From positions 1,188,501 through 1,252,500 of the forward strand of contig WPIO01000105.1 in assembly GCA_009760855.2 (NCBI GenBank): DNA of 64,000 nt. Reading direction: 5' to 3'. This document shows, piece after piece, positions 9,816-20,245 of the stretch. The notes under the pieces are model-generated. The model saw only the letters and a list, made by a program, of their open reading frames with translations, had not been told where the DNA came from and did not search any database. The stretch comes from Cristatella mucedo. Lineage: Eukaryota > Bryozoa > Phylactolaemata > Cristatellidae. The translations under genes and the position numbers were made by a program. How positions within the stretch are numbered: the first letter of the stretch is position 1; every line of letters begins with the position of its first letter.

Positions 9816-10396
9816 ATGAATAAAGATGAAGTCTGTACTACAAGAATTGATCAAGTTGAAGAATTTAGATAAAGATTTCTTGAATTATTGGATTATAACG
9901 CTTTCACTGGAGTCTTCAGATGGAAAACATCTCGTGGCGGAACTGCAAGAGCTGAAGAAGAAGCAGGAAGAACGAGTAATGGCTATAGAAGAATATGAAT
10001 AGATGGAAAGCAATACTTTTCTCACCGTTTAGTATGGTTAATAGTTACTGGCAAAATGCGTTTACATGACATAGACCACATCGATGGAAACACATCAAAT
10101 ACTTCTTTCAACAATTTGCGTGAAGCCACTGCTTCAGAGAATATGAGAAATATAGGAAAAAGAAAAAAAACATATCAGGATTTACAGGAGTTACCTTCAA
10201 CAAAAGTCATAATAAATGGAGAGCATATATTTAAATAGATTATAATAGTATCCATCGTGGATATTTTGGTTCTGCAGAAGAAGCAGCTGTTTTTAGAGAC
10301 ATGGAAGCAATACGTCTTCATTTGGATTTTGCTAGCTTGAATTTCACATACACATTAACAGAGGATAATCAAATTGTTAGATATACTGATTATTAG
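9816..10396 (+). pseudogene. HNH homing-type endonuclease with C-terminal AP2-like DNA-binding segment
   Basis: The protein resembles phage HNH endonucleases: a YNAFTGVFRWK-type N-terminal motif, HRLVWL with the first histidine, then a DHIDGN motif, NNLREAT and NMRN, which form the beta-beta-alpha metal site. The tail (WRAYI then GYFGSAEEAA) resembles the AP2-like domain often fused to HNH enzymes. Such genes spread by cutting and copying themselves. TATATAGAA precedes the ATG at 9816. TAA at 9870, TGA at 9996 and TAA near 10232 are in frame; a frameshift lies in the A-run near 10170. The terminal TAG overlaps the stop of the convergent gene. Confidence 0.7.
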
Positions 10397-11306
10397 TTGC
10401 GACATCTCATTTTAAAATAATCTCTTAGTTTTGAAATTTCATTATATATTTGTTCATGTGTTGCTCCCTGTGCAAACAGATTGGCTAGCAACAGTGCAGA
10501 CTCCGTTTTATAATTGCACGTCTTTTTAGCACCAACAGTGCTACTCTCAACTCTTTTTATGTCTTTCTTCAATTCTTCTGAATAGCTAACACCAGACTCT
10601 TCACATAATTTCCGTCCTTGTTTCAAATACTCTAGCATATTTTTTACTTCTGAATTCTGAACCTTATCGCTTAAATCTATATCAAAACCTTTATCAAGTA
10701 GTTCTATCATATTTCTTATATCTGTAATAGTATTCCTTAATTTTTCGCTCTGCAAACTTAAAGCACGCATTCCTTGCTCATGTGAATCCATTTTAGGTGC
10801 TTTTATAGTATACATAGTTGTATCTACTATCTTTTTTATTTGAGATGCAACAGTAACACATATAGAACCTTTCCCTGCTTCAAGAATTATTTCATTTATA
10901 TAAAAACCTAATTCTAGTGAAGAAACCATTTTTGCCAACCCTTTTTTTCTGACATTGTTTTCCAGAAGACTTGGCCGTATTTTCCTGAGTCAATATCATC
11001 TAAAATTTCATTTATAAATATACCAAGATCTACTATTCCTGTAACACCTGATAGAAATCCCCCTCGAGCTTTAGTAGCACTTCAAATAACTTTAAATGAT
11101 TGTAATACTTTTGGAACTATTTTTGCTATCTTGTTTGAGGCTTGTAGTGACAGTTTCATAGGAATTTTTGGTGCAACTTTTACCAGTGCTTTTAAACCAA
11201 CTTCTGTTGCAGCTGTAACTCCTGACACAACATCTTTGGATGTACTAACTCCTTCATTTATATCTTCAGCTACTCCTTTACCTTTTTTATTATTTATATA
11301 TTTTCA
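10393..11306 (-). pseudogene. Unknown viral protein with two hydrophobic helices
   Basis: A frame of about 300 codons with a TGA near 11093 and a frameshift near 10940. The N-terminal part is amphipathic with Ala, Val and Lys, followed by two similar segments, one reading GFLSGVTGIVDLGIF and a second LELGFYINEIILEAGKG, suggesting an internal duplication of a hydrophobic element. The C-terminal half is charged and helical. No ATG is visible at the 5' end, where it is divergent from the fibre gene. It could be a membrane-active or internal virion protein; this is inference from hydrophobicity only. Confidence 0.35.
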
Positions 11307-11353
11307 GTAATGGAAAAGGTAAAAAAAATTAATGTATGTAAAAATTATTAAGT

Positions 11354-12127
11354 ATGAATGGTAACTTGATTAAGAACTTAGGTGATCCTGTTGATGCTGG
11401 ATATGCTGTAAATTGAAAGTATATAGATACGAAATTTCTTACAAAGGTTTCTAGATCAATTACTTCTGATGGAGATATTGAAATGAACATTCAGAGGTTA
11501 GTAGATCTTGCTAATCCTATTAATCCTAGTGATGCTGCGACTGAAGATCGTCCTGATACGAAATTACCAATTACAGGAGAAACAATGAATGGAAATTTAA
11601 CTGTAAATGGTGGTATTAAATCCACTAATCCTCCTGTTGGTGATGTTGATTATGATTATAATGTACCAAATAAAGCTTATATTGATGCAAACTTTCTTCA
11701 TTTACATGGAGGAACTGTTAATGGAAATTTAAATACGCAAAACTATTCGATTCGAATTGCAAACGATCCTGTTAATCCTAATGGTGTTAATCTTGGTTAT
11801 TTGAATAGGATAACCAATGGAAATGTTGCAAAAATAACATTTTCAGGATATGTCGATCCAAGTTGGCAAACAAATTCATATGGAGCAAATTATCAAGGAA
11901 AATGGATTGATAATTTATCTAATAATATAATCCCTAGAGCTTTGTTTGTTATTTCAACAGTATACACAGCACCAGATGGTTCTCAACGACTGCTTATTCC
12001 TCTTCCACCAACAGGAATAAGTAATTTTACCTTTCAACTATTTGGAAGTCATAATCTTGACACTAAAAAGATTAATAATGGATTCACCAATTGTATGTAC
12101 ACAAGATCTTTTTACTCAAAAATATAA
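11354..12127 (+). pseudogene. Phage-like tail-fibre / receptor-binding protein
   Basis: The N-terminal half contains repeats typical of phage fibre shafts: short G-N-L or I-E-M-N strands, then D-P-V-N-P-type turns and NKAYID or N-x-x-Y-(I/L)-D/N endings. Three repeats are visible (about codons 1-27, 40-60 and 100-160). The C-terminal 100 residues are a non-repetitive aromatic domain, a likely receptor-binding tip. The ATG at 11354 is in frame with the long open part; only a TGA at 11414-11416 breaks it. The TAA at 12125-12127 ends it. A virion attachment role is inferred. Confidence 0.6.
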
Positions 12128-12181
12128 CTTTATCTGTTAATATAGCATTAACACAATAGACTTTCTAGAAAGGAATTATAA

Positions 12182-12397
12182 TTGAATGGAACTTTGAACT
12201 TTGATTCAAACAGAATAACTGATGTTGAAGAAACTGTAAATTTATTAGAATCTGTTAATAAAGCATTTGTTGATAATAATTATGCAAGAAAAGACTCAGA
12301 TCAGCATATAACTGGTAATTTATCTGCAAACTCAAAAAAGTATGTGAATGCTTTAGATGCTATAAGTGATATTGCAACAAAAATACCTTTCAACTGA
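12182..12397 (+). pseudogene. Second fibre-like gene fragment
   Basis: The frame reads through one fibre-shaft repeat (NRITDVEE, then NKAFVDNNYARK and ITGNLSAN), closely related in pattern to the gene upstream. There is no ATG at its 5' end; the frame opens at TTG and the sequence from 12128 to 12181 holds stops. It may be a separate short fibre gene or the displaced end of the previous one. It converges on the gene ending at 12436. Confidence 0.4.
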
Positions 12398-12435
12398 AAC
12401 CATTTTCTATAATATTGTTTTTATTTTGTTTTAAT

Positions 12436-12945
12436 TTAAATTAAATACACAGTAGTGGTTGGTGCAGGTTGTGATTGTCCTGCTAGTGCTGCTGCTGTTA
12501 CTTTTTGTCTTGCACTCGTTCCATCACCCAAATCAGATAGAACTGCATAACATTCATCTTTAACAATTCCAGAGATATCAGGTTTAACTCCAGATACTCA
12601 TGGGATAACTGTTGAGAGTGTTGGAAGTTGTGATGCAATCCATGTTGTGTAACCGGAGATTTCAGACGGATCATCCAGAAGAGCATCGACTTTAGCTCTA
12701 ACTCTTGTTTCTAGTTCTGCTGTTACATCTGATAATCCTGCAGTAATTATCTTTTGAGCTTCAATATCAAATTCATCAAGATAGAATTTCTTAACTGATA
12801 CATCAGTCATATATGAAATATCAGAGTCAAGTGATTGTTGATCGTAGGACGTCTTTCTTGATTTAACTAGATAATCAACATACGATTTAAGTAGAGTAGC
12901 ACTGGTTTCAAGGGATGGATTACTAACATCAGATGTTGCTTCCAT
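12436..12945 (-). CDS. Unknown viral protein of about 169 codons with one in-frame TGA
   Basis: The ATG at 12945 follows TCTATAGGAA. The frame is open to a TAA at 12436-12438 apart from a TGA at 12598-12600. The protein is acidic and mainly helical, with a Ser/Thr-rich start and an Ala/Pro/Thr-rich end. It faces the fibre genes in convergent orientation. There is no frameshift, so it is one of the cleanest places to test whether TGA is read as an amino acid. Family not recognised. Confidence 0.45.
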
Positions 12946-12988
12946 TTCCTATAGAATAATTATAAAAAATTACATGCACACAAATTAA

Positions 12989-13254
12989 CTATAAACTAAG
13001 CACAATATAATTGCCAAATGCTATTACTCTAGTATTTTTAATACTGATATCTATTTTTTCTTCATATTCATATACTTTATCTCAAGCATTACAAATATCT
13101 ATAAGACTCAAAATAATTAATCCATCTAATTGTGGAATATATTTATAAAGATTGTTTTAAGTGTATCTCTACTAAAACAGTTAAATTTTCTACTGCAAAT
13201 TTCTTCTGCTAATTTTCTAGCGTTTTTACAGCTAAGAATTCTTAAAATTTTCAT
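12989..13254 (-). pseudogene. Small viral protein, paralogue of the next gene
   Basis: The ATG at 13254 follows TTATATATAGTA. The start MKILRILSC and a later helix with LIDICN match the gene at 13542 (MNISRILSC, LIEICD). A frameshift near 13147 and a TGA near 13082 are present; at the latter position the paralogue has a Cys codon, TGT. It ends with TAG at 12989-12991. Function unknown. Confidence 0.4.
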
Positions 13255-13265
13255 TACTATATATA
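13255..13265 (-). promoter_or_regulatory. TATATATAGTA box with embedded stop codon
   Basis: It precedes the ATG at 13254 and contains the TAG that ends the upstream paralogue (13257-13259). A related ATTTAGAAA box at 13543-13551 precedes the ATG at 13542. Confidence 0.5.
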
Positions 13266-13542
13266 ATTATAAAATGTGTACACCGGATTTTGTTTTGAGG
13301 TTTTAGATTTTTTATTTGCTTCTTCAAGCATTTCATTTATCTTGCTACGAAATTCCATTAGTTTATCACATGTATCACAAATCTCAATAAGAACACTAAT
13401 AAATGAATTATCTAAATTTGGAATAAGTTTATCAAGTGAATGTTTAACTATTCGTTGATATTCTCCTTTTAAGTTTTTGTAAACATATTTTTATTGCCAT
13501 TTCTCTAGATTATACACAGCTAAGAATTCTTGAAATATTCAT
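13257..13542 (-). pseudogene. Small viral protein, paralogue of the previous gene
   Basis: The ATG at 13542 follows ATTTAGAAA. An in-frame TAA near 13512 and a frameshift near 13490 break it. The rest is a charged helical protein with a Lys-rich tail. The terminal TAG at 13257-13259 is part of the TATATATAG box of the following gene. The pair at 12989-13542 is a tandem duplication. Confidence 0.4.
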
Positions 13543-13581
13543 TTTCTAAATAAGAAAAAGTAATTTTTATTTAATTAAATT

Positions 13582-13992
13582 TTAATCAAGACTTAAATCA
13601 CTATCTTCTTCATCTTCGCTCTCGAATACATCATCATCTTCTTGTTCCCAAAATAAAAGTTCTTCAAGACTTATATCACCTCCACTAATGCTGCAGTAAG
13701 AAAAGTCTAATTCTGATTCAGGAACGTAGTAAGGATCTTCATATGAATCGTCTGAATATTCAGATTCACTGTCTAAACTAGTAATTTCAATAAAATCTTC
13801 AACTTTTGGATTCATCTCTATAGTAGTTGAAATAATTTTATAATTTATATTTAATTTCTCTAGTGACTTGAATAGCTCTATTTCTTCTTGCATATCAACG
13901 TATTTTTATCTACTTCCAGTTTATCTTTATTTGTGCATTTTACTTTTTTTTATAACAATTGGTTTATTGTCTTCGTTCTTTCGTTTTGGCAT
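13582..13992 (-). pseudogene. Acidic viral protein with basic N-terminus
   Basis: The ATG at 13992 follows AATATATAG. The basic start (MPKRKNEDNK) is followed by TAA codons at 13927-13929, 13921-13923 and 13906-13908, all in the same frame and with no other break, then by a long acidic stretch rich in Asp, Glu and Ser (about residues 70-135) ending EDSDLSLD. Without readthrough the open part starts at the ATG at 13893. The frame after the TAA at 13582 continues to a TAG at 13546-13548, which lies in the box of the next gene. Function unknown; acidic tails occur in viral regulatory and histone-mimic proteins, but nothing more is supported. Confidence 0.4.
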
Positions 13993-14003
13993 CTATATAT
14001 TAT

Positions 14004-17000
14004 TTAACCAAAATTTCACTTATCACAACGACCTGGATTAGTTCCTTCGTTAAAAGTTTTAGCAATTTTGTAATAACGGTAGGCTTAACTACAGCTTCCA
14101 CAGTCTAAGCAATATCGTTTTAAGTCAAATGCTGATAGTGCAACTTTGTTTTGATTTACAGTTTACATTATATGTTTTTCACTTCGAATCAATGATTGTT
14201 CACAAGATTTATCTACTTTTGTTTCTAAGTATGATTTGAAATAATTATGTTTTAATTTCTTGTCAACAACATTTTTAGTTACTCCTTTCGCTTTTTAAGA
14301 TTGACCTATTTATTTTCCTTCTTTATCATATTTTTCATTCATTTCACATACAATCTTAGTTTTTTATATTTGCTTTCTATCCTTATCAAAAATATCTTCG
14401 TCAATGCAAACATTATAAGAGTAAAGTTTTGGTCTTAGAAAAACACATTCATTTAATACTGCTGTTTTAATTTGATCTGTTATTTCATCTTTAAATTTAC
14501 CAAAACTTTATTATTACTTTTTGTAATACTTTTTGCCTTCTCATCTTTCCAAAATGGATAATCATCGGGAAAAGTATTAAGATCTAATGTTTCTGGATAT
14601 CAATCTTTATAAACATCTTCTGTAAAAATCTCATTAAAAAGTGAATCAATATCACTGTTTAATAAGTTTATTTTTGAATCATATCTCTTCTTTATTGTTA
14701 GATAATAGAATTTTTGCATCAACAACTTCGACAAACCAAGAATACAAAATCCAACATAAATAGGTTCATTAGGTGATACAGATCCCTTATTATTTTCTAT
14801 ACAAATAATAATAATGTTATTAAATAATATCTTTCTATCAACAAATCTAGGACTACTATACATTTTCATCATTTACACTAAATCTTCACTTGATTTACTG
14901 TTTAACGATTCAATATTTTTTCTCCCTCTTACAATCTCCATTGTTTTATCAAAGAAAGAATTGTTAATAATTTGAAGAAATCCTTTTCAAAATCATTTGC
15001 TTCTTTTTTTAAGTTCTGTGTTTTTATCAATATATGAAGATAACCAGCCAGCTTGTTCAAATTTTAATACTCTATGTATTTTTGTTAATTCATAAGCCTA
15101 TCCAATACAGTTTTTAAGATTAAGATAGTGAATAATATATTTTCTTTTGGTTCTAAATCTAATACTAGTTTCTCTACAGGATCATTAGCCCTTTTAAAAG
15201 TTTGTTGATAGTTGGAATATTTATTTTTAGTTATTCGTTTGTTCTCTGGTAGTAAAGGATAATCAGAGAAATAATCATGTCTTTCTTTTGGACGACGTAT
15301 ATCAACTTCAAGAATATACCCCCATATTGATGTTGATCTAAACTTTTAAATAACTCATTTTTATTTTTGTTCCATAATTTAGCTTTGTTTTGATAAGAAA
15401 TTAAACCCACCAGTAGGTAAAGGTTGTTTCATAGCCCATCCATAAAGATTAGTTGCATCGAAATATAACAGATATGAAATTAATTTTTTAGGATCAAAAT
15501 CATCACGTCTAGAATTATTTGCTTTAGCATGACGGTTTGATACTTGTGTCATTCGTCAACGAATTCCTTTTTTAAAGAATAAATACATATCTGGGTCAGT
15601 TAATAATTCCAGAACAACACCTGTATGTTTTAAACCCACTGTCCAAGCTAATTGTGGAGTTGTTAAAAACTTTGCTGGATCTATTCCATAATTTTTAATT
15701 ATTAGATCACGAAATCTTTCAAAAACATCTGCTAATCCTAGAACATCAGTTTTTAAATATAAATCATGATATTCTTGTAAGTTTTTTATTTCAAAAGCAT
15801 TCCATACTTTTTTGCATGTTCATAATCTTCTTCTGAAATATGTACACCAAGACTAGAGTAAAACTTTTCAATTGGTGGTAAACTTCCTTCTAAAAAACTA
15901 GAAAAATAATGCATGTACTCATAAGGATAAACTCCTTATTTTGTTAGCAAAGCTATTTTTATCATCATATTATTTACCTTCAAAATCGTTAAAATGTTGT
16001 CTCATTGTGTTAATTTATCTTCTGCTTTTGATAAATATTTCATTACATTAGGTAATGAACTTTGTAACATTAGATAAGAATCTCTAAAACAGACCACCAA
16101 AATCTATAGTTAAAAACCTCTCTTTATTATTAACAATAATTAATAATAATATTAATAATAATTCACTTGATAAAGCACCCTCAGAGAACTCAATCTCTCT
16201 CTAGGCGCTTTACATTTGCTGTAAAGTGAAATGCCATTGAATGGTAAGTAAAATCATGCTTGAAAAACAAACGAAATGAATAATATGGTTAGGGGTGACA
16301 TGCACAGGGTCAGCATGCAAATGTGGTTACTGGCAGCATGCACAGTGTCAGCACGCATAAGCACATCAAAGACGAATCACAGGGACCCACTAAATGCTGT
16401 CCTAAATAGATGTGTTTTTAGGTTCCTTTTAAATGTGGTCAGGTCAGGGGATGTTCTGACGCAGATCGGGAAGGAGTTTCAGGCTTTGGGAGCATATGAA
16501 CTAAATGCACGGTCTCCAAAGGATTTAAGGTTTGTATGAGGTATTTCTTGACTGTTGGATTCCGAAAAGCAGGTGGTACGATGCTTAGCCTGATGGGGTA
16601 GTATATCTGACAGATAGGCTGGAGCCATAGAATGAAGGGATCTAAAAGTGAGCGACAAAACCTCGAAGTCAATCCGTTGCTTGACTGGTAGCCAGTGCAG
16701 GTCGGCGAGAAGTGGAGTAATGTGGCAACTGCGACGCTCACGACAGTTCAAGCCTAGCTACGGAGTTTTGCACAAGCTGCAATCGCCTGATCGCACATGC
16801 TGGTAGGCCAGTAAGCAGTGAGTTGCAGAAGTCGAGACGGGATGTCACGAATGCATGAACTAACTTGGACGTGGTATCTTTATCTAAACAAGCCCGAATT
16901 TTAGCAATGTTATGAAGCTGAAAATAGGCGGATTTCACTGTGGAGCTGATATGGTCGTCTAACGAGAGGTCGCTTTGGAATATGACACCTAGATTCCGAG

Positions 17001-19733
17001 CTGATTCAACAGGAGATATGCTGGCAGAGCCAATTTTGAGAGTCAGCCTTTCCAATCTCTGGATCACACTGGGTTTTCCCATAACTAGTAAGTTAGTTTT
17101 ATCATCGTTAAGTTTTAGAAAATTTGCTGCCATCCATGTGCGGATGTCATCAATGCATGCAGCAAGTGAGTTGAGAGAATTTGAGGTGCTCGAAGGCTGG
17201 GACGGATCAAAGCAAAGGTACAACTGAGTGTCATCCGCATAGAAGTGAAAGCCTAGATTGTGCTTGGCAATCACATCAGCAAGAGGCAGAGTATAAACCG
17301 TGAAAAGAACCGGACCTAGCACTAAGCCCTGAGGTACTCCATATTTCAGAGGTACTTCAGATGATCTTTGTCCATTCACGTCAGTACTCTGGAGTCTCCC
17401 ACTGAGATAGGACCTGAACCACTGCAGAGCAGTGCCAGTGATGCCCAGGCGAGATGAGAGGCGCTCTAGAAGAACTTTGTGATCGATGGTATCAAAAGCT
17501 GCCGAAAGATCGAGCAAAAGAAGCAGAGATACTCTACCCATGTCTGCATTTCTAAGTAGGTCGTTGTATACCCGAAGCAATGCTGACTCTGTGGAGTGAT
17601 TAGCTCTAAAGCCAGACTGGAACTTACTAGCAAGGTGTGAGGTTTCGATATACGAGTTTAGCTGGTCCGCCACGACCCGTTCGAGTGTCTTTGATAGGAA
17701 TGGTAGAAGGGAAACTGGGCGGTAGTTTCTCAAGTTCTCTTGGTCAAGTGTAGCTTTCTTGAGAAGTGGCCTGACTACAGCTTTTTTGAATGGTGCTGGG
17801 ACATGACATGAGGCTAATGACTTTACTTGTTTTTATCATTATCACAATTGAGTGCACTAACAAATCAATGTGAATCATATCATCTGAGATTATAAATATA
17901 TACTGGAAGTTTTAAAGATTTTGGAGATATTTTTAGTCTTGAGTTACAAGAACCATGTGCTGCTTCTCTGTATTTACCTGTTAAATGACAATGATCCAAT
18001 ACTTTTAATTCTTTTGGTAAAGATTTTTCACAAATCCAGCATGCAGTTGCATTATCATAATCAAGTTCTTTTTTTCATTGATGAATTATACAATACTTTA
18101 TATTTTTAAAGTATTTTTTCAAGTTCTTTCTGTTTTTTACAATCTTCCTTTAAAGAAATAATGAATTTAATAAGGCAATCTGAACCAAACGTTTGAGTAT
18201 ACTTTGATACTATTTTACATTCATGATTTAAAATTACATAAGAACCAGAACAAGGTTTATGTTGGTTGACTGAACCTTTTACTGATTCTTCTGGATTATC
18301 AATAGATACTAGTAAACAATCAAAATCTGCATATGCAACTAACGGAGACTTAATCATTTCATCAAAATCTCTAAGCATAACTAAATTTCCAGTTCTATCC
18401 TTTTTAGTTTTAGCTGACGGCATTTTTATTCTTGATGTTCCACAATGCTCTGAATTATAATCAATAATATGTTTATCTAATTGTTCTTGTTCATAGAATC
18501 TTGACAGACATCTCTTACAAAATAATCTTGTCCTTCCACTATCTTAGTCTGTTCTACATAGAGCATTACAATTTTTTTATCAATGCATAGTGAGATTTTC
18601 CTTGATTAGTATATATATATATATTGATTAGTATATAAAAGTAAATCTGCATGATTTTCACTCTCTTCAGAATCAACAACTAATGATAGATAGATAGAGA
18701 ACAGATGGAGATAGAGAACAATTATGTTCGTAAACATTTATTGAAACATTAAGTAGCCTTGCAAGTTTTGAAATGTCGTCTACTTTAATAGGAACACTTT
18801 CATTAATAATAAATTGATTTCTTGAATCGTTTTCATCAGTTGGAATGAATTATTCTCTTAACAAATGTAAGATATCTGAGTATTTTTCATTCAATATTTG
18901 TCTTAAATCATAAGTCAATTCTGGATGATTGTCTCTTGGATGTAATGCTCTTAACACGCACCACAAAGCACAGCAATTATCATCTTAATTATTACTATTT
19001 ATAGCACATCTTTTGTCTTTTAATTTATCTGGTAAAGCAACGTATGAACCACCAATTTGTGGAGTAAAGCGAGTAAATTTTGCAAAAGCATCACCAGTAG
19101 AAACAATCGACAACACGAAGATCCTCCTTCGTTCTATTCATCTATAGTTTTGGTTATTGTAGCAAAATGTTTTCCAATGATTGATTTGAAGTGAGAAACC
19201 CTATTTAAAGTAGCAGGTGGAGCACCATTCATTAAGTGTTGCAAAAATAATTTCGTTCTTTGAATTCTCTAATTTAAGTTGTATAACAAGACTCATTTTT
19301 ACATTATTGACACTTGTTGATACATCAGAAATCATATCAATTAAGCCGGGAGTACAGTTTATTTTGAATATATTAAGATCTGCGTCTTCTGATTTACAAC
19401 ATTCATATTCATAGTCAATCTCATCACCATTTGAAGTTTTTCTACCAAGAAACCAACCTTTTGTTTCAATCTTACGTAGACGTTTTGCTTCTTTAAAGAA
19501 ACTATTTCGTTTTTGTACTTTTGGAATTATTCTTTGATGTGAAGAAAGTTTTTAACTAATTCTTTTCTATCAAGTGCAGAAACTGGATAATGAACTACAC
19601 GAAATGATTTACCATATTTCTTGTTAAAAGAAGGTTTAACACAAAAATTTATCTCATAAGAAAATACTAGTCTTTTTGCATGTTCATTAAATGATTCACC
19701 CTCGCGCCGTGAAAATTCAGTTTTGTAAGACAT
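14004..19733 (-). pseudogene. Protein-primed family B DNA polymerase, split by a LINE
   Basis: Reading from 19733, an N-terminal domain with GGSYVALPDKL is followed by an N-terminal zinc-finger-like segment (FCKRCLSRF), an AYADFD motif, a DHCHLTGKYREAAH motif and the exonuclease motif with YDSH near 17890. After the LINE (16137-17828) come GVYPYEYM, LKTDVLGLADVFE, motif A (DATNLYGWAM, about 15435-15465), a motif B region (KDFFK then NNSFFDKTME), motif C as SDIDS (14643-14657; the family has DTD) and ALSAFDLKRY. The coding length without the LINE is about 4.05 kb, normal for adintovirus/Polinton polymerases. There are many in-frame TAA/TGA codons, for example TGA at 15556-15558, and about ten frameshifts. 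TTAATATAG precedes the ATG. Confidence 0.85.
16137..17828 (-). mobile_element. LINE family 1 (CR1/L2 clade), 5'-truncated, inserted in the polymerase gene
   Basis: A nearly intact reverse transcriptase runs on the minus strand from 17733 to about 16738: [39 protein letters not shown] (first catalytic Asp), [11 protein letters not shown] and YADDTQLYL (catalytic DD). A frameshift near 16745 separates the C-terminal domain (HWLPVKQRIDF and later). The 3' UTR ends with the stem-loop at about 16185-16225 and a TTA-rich tail. Polymerase reading continues on both sides, so the copy landed cleanly within that gene. Confidence 0.95.
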
Positions 19734-20000
19734 CTATATTAAGGAAATAAATTTTATTTGATTAAATAGTTTTTACTATAGTATAGAGTAAGTTGTTGTG
19801 TAATCATAGTTTGCAGAATTTTTTCACTATTATATAGTACGTCTACATTCTATAAAACTACAGTAGTTGGGGTTTTTTGCCTTATCGTAAACAAACACTT
19901 AAAGAGGATCATTTTGTAATGAGATCGAACGAATGTGAGATCGAACGTAAAAATGGATACTCTCTCAGGGTGAGGGTGCGATAGGGAAAAACCACCTACT

Positions 20001-20245
<245 letters not shown>

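Larger units (their letters stand above)
1..19900. mobile_element. Endogenous Polinton/adintovirus-like DNA virus, left end outside window
   Basis: A continuous AT-rich, tightly packed gene block carries homologues of the polymerase, packaging ATPase, adenain-type protease, jelly-roll capsid proteins and PX-like protein that together define Polinton/adintovirus-like viruses. Genes lie on both strands with short gaps, unlike the repeat-rich, less AT-rich sequence that follows. Host LINE and SINE copies inside viral genes show that it is integrated in an animal chromosome. No rve integrase and no terminal inverted repeat was recognised; the right boundary is set by the composition change and a GA microsatellite at 20004. 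Most genes have in-frame stops and single-base frameshifts. The assignment to a viral lineage rests on motifs read by eye. Confidence 0.85.

Noticed and set aside
1-19900. Contaminating microbial or free viral contig, or mitochondrial insertion suggested by TGA for Trp
   Set aside because: The same LINE and SINE families as in the host flank are inserted in the block, and the genes are viral, not mitochondrial.
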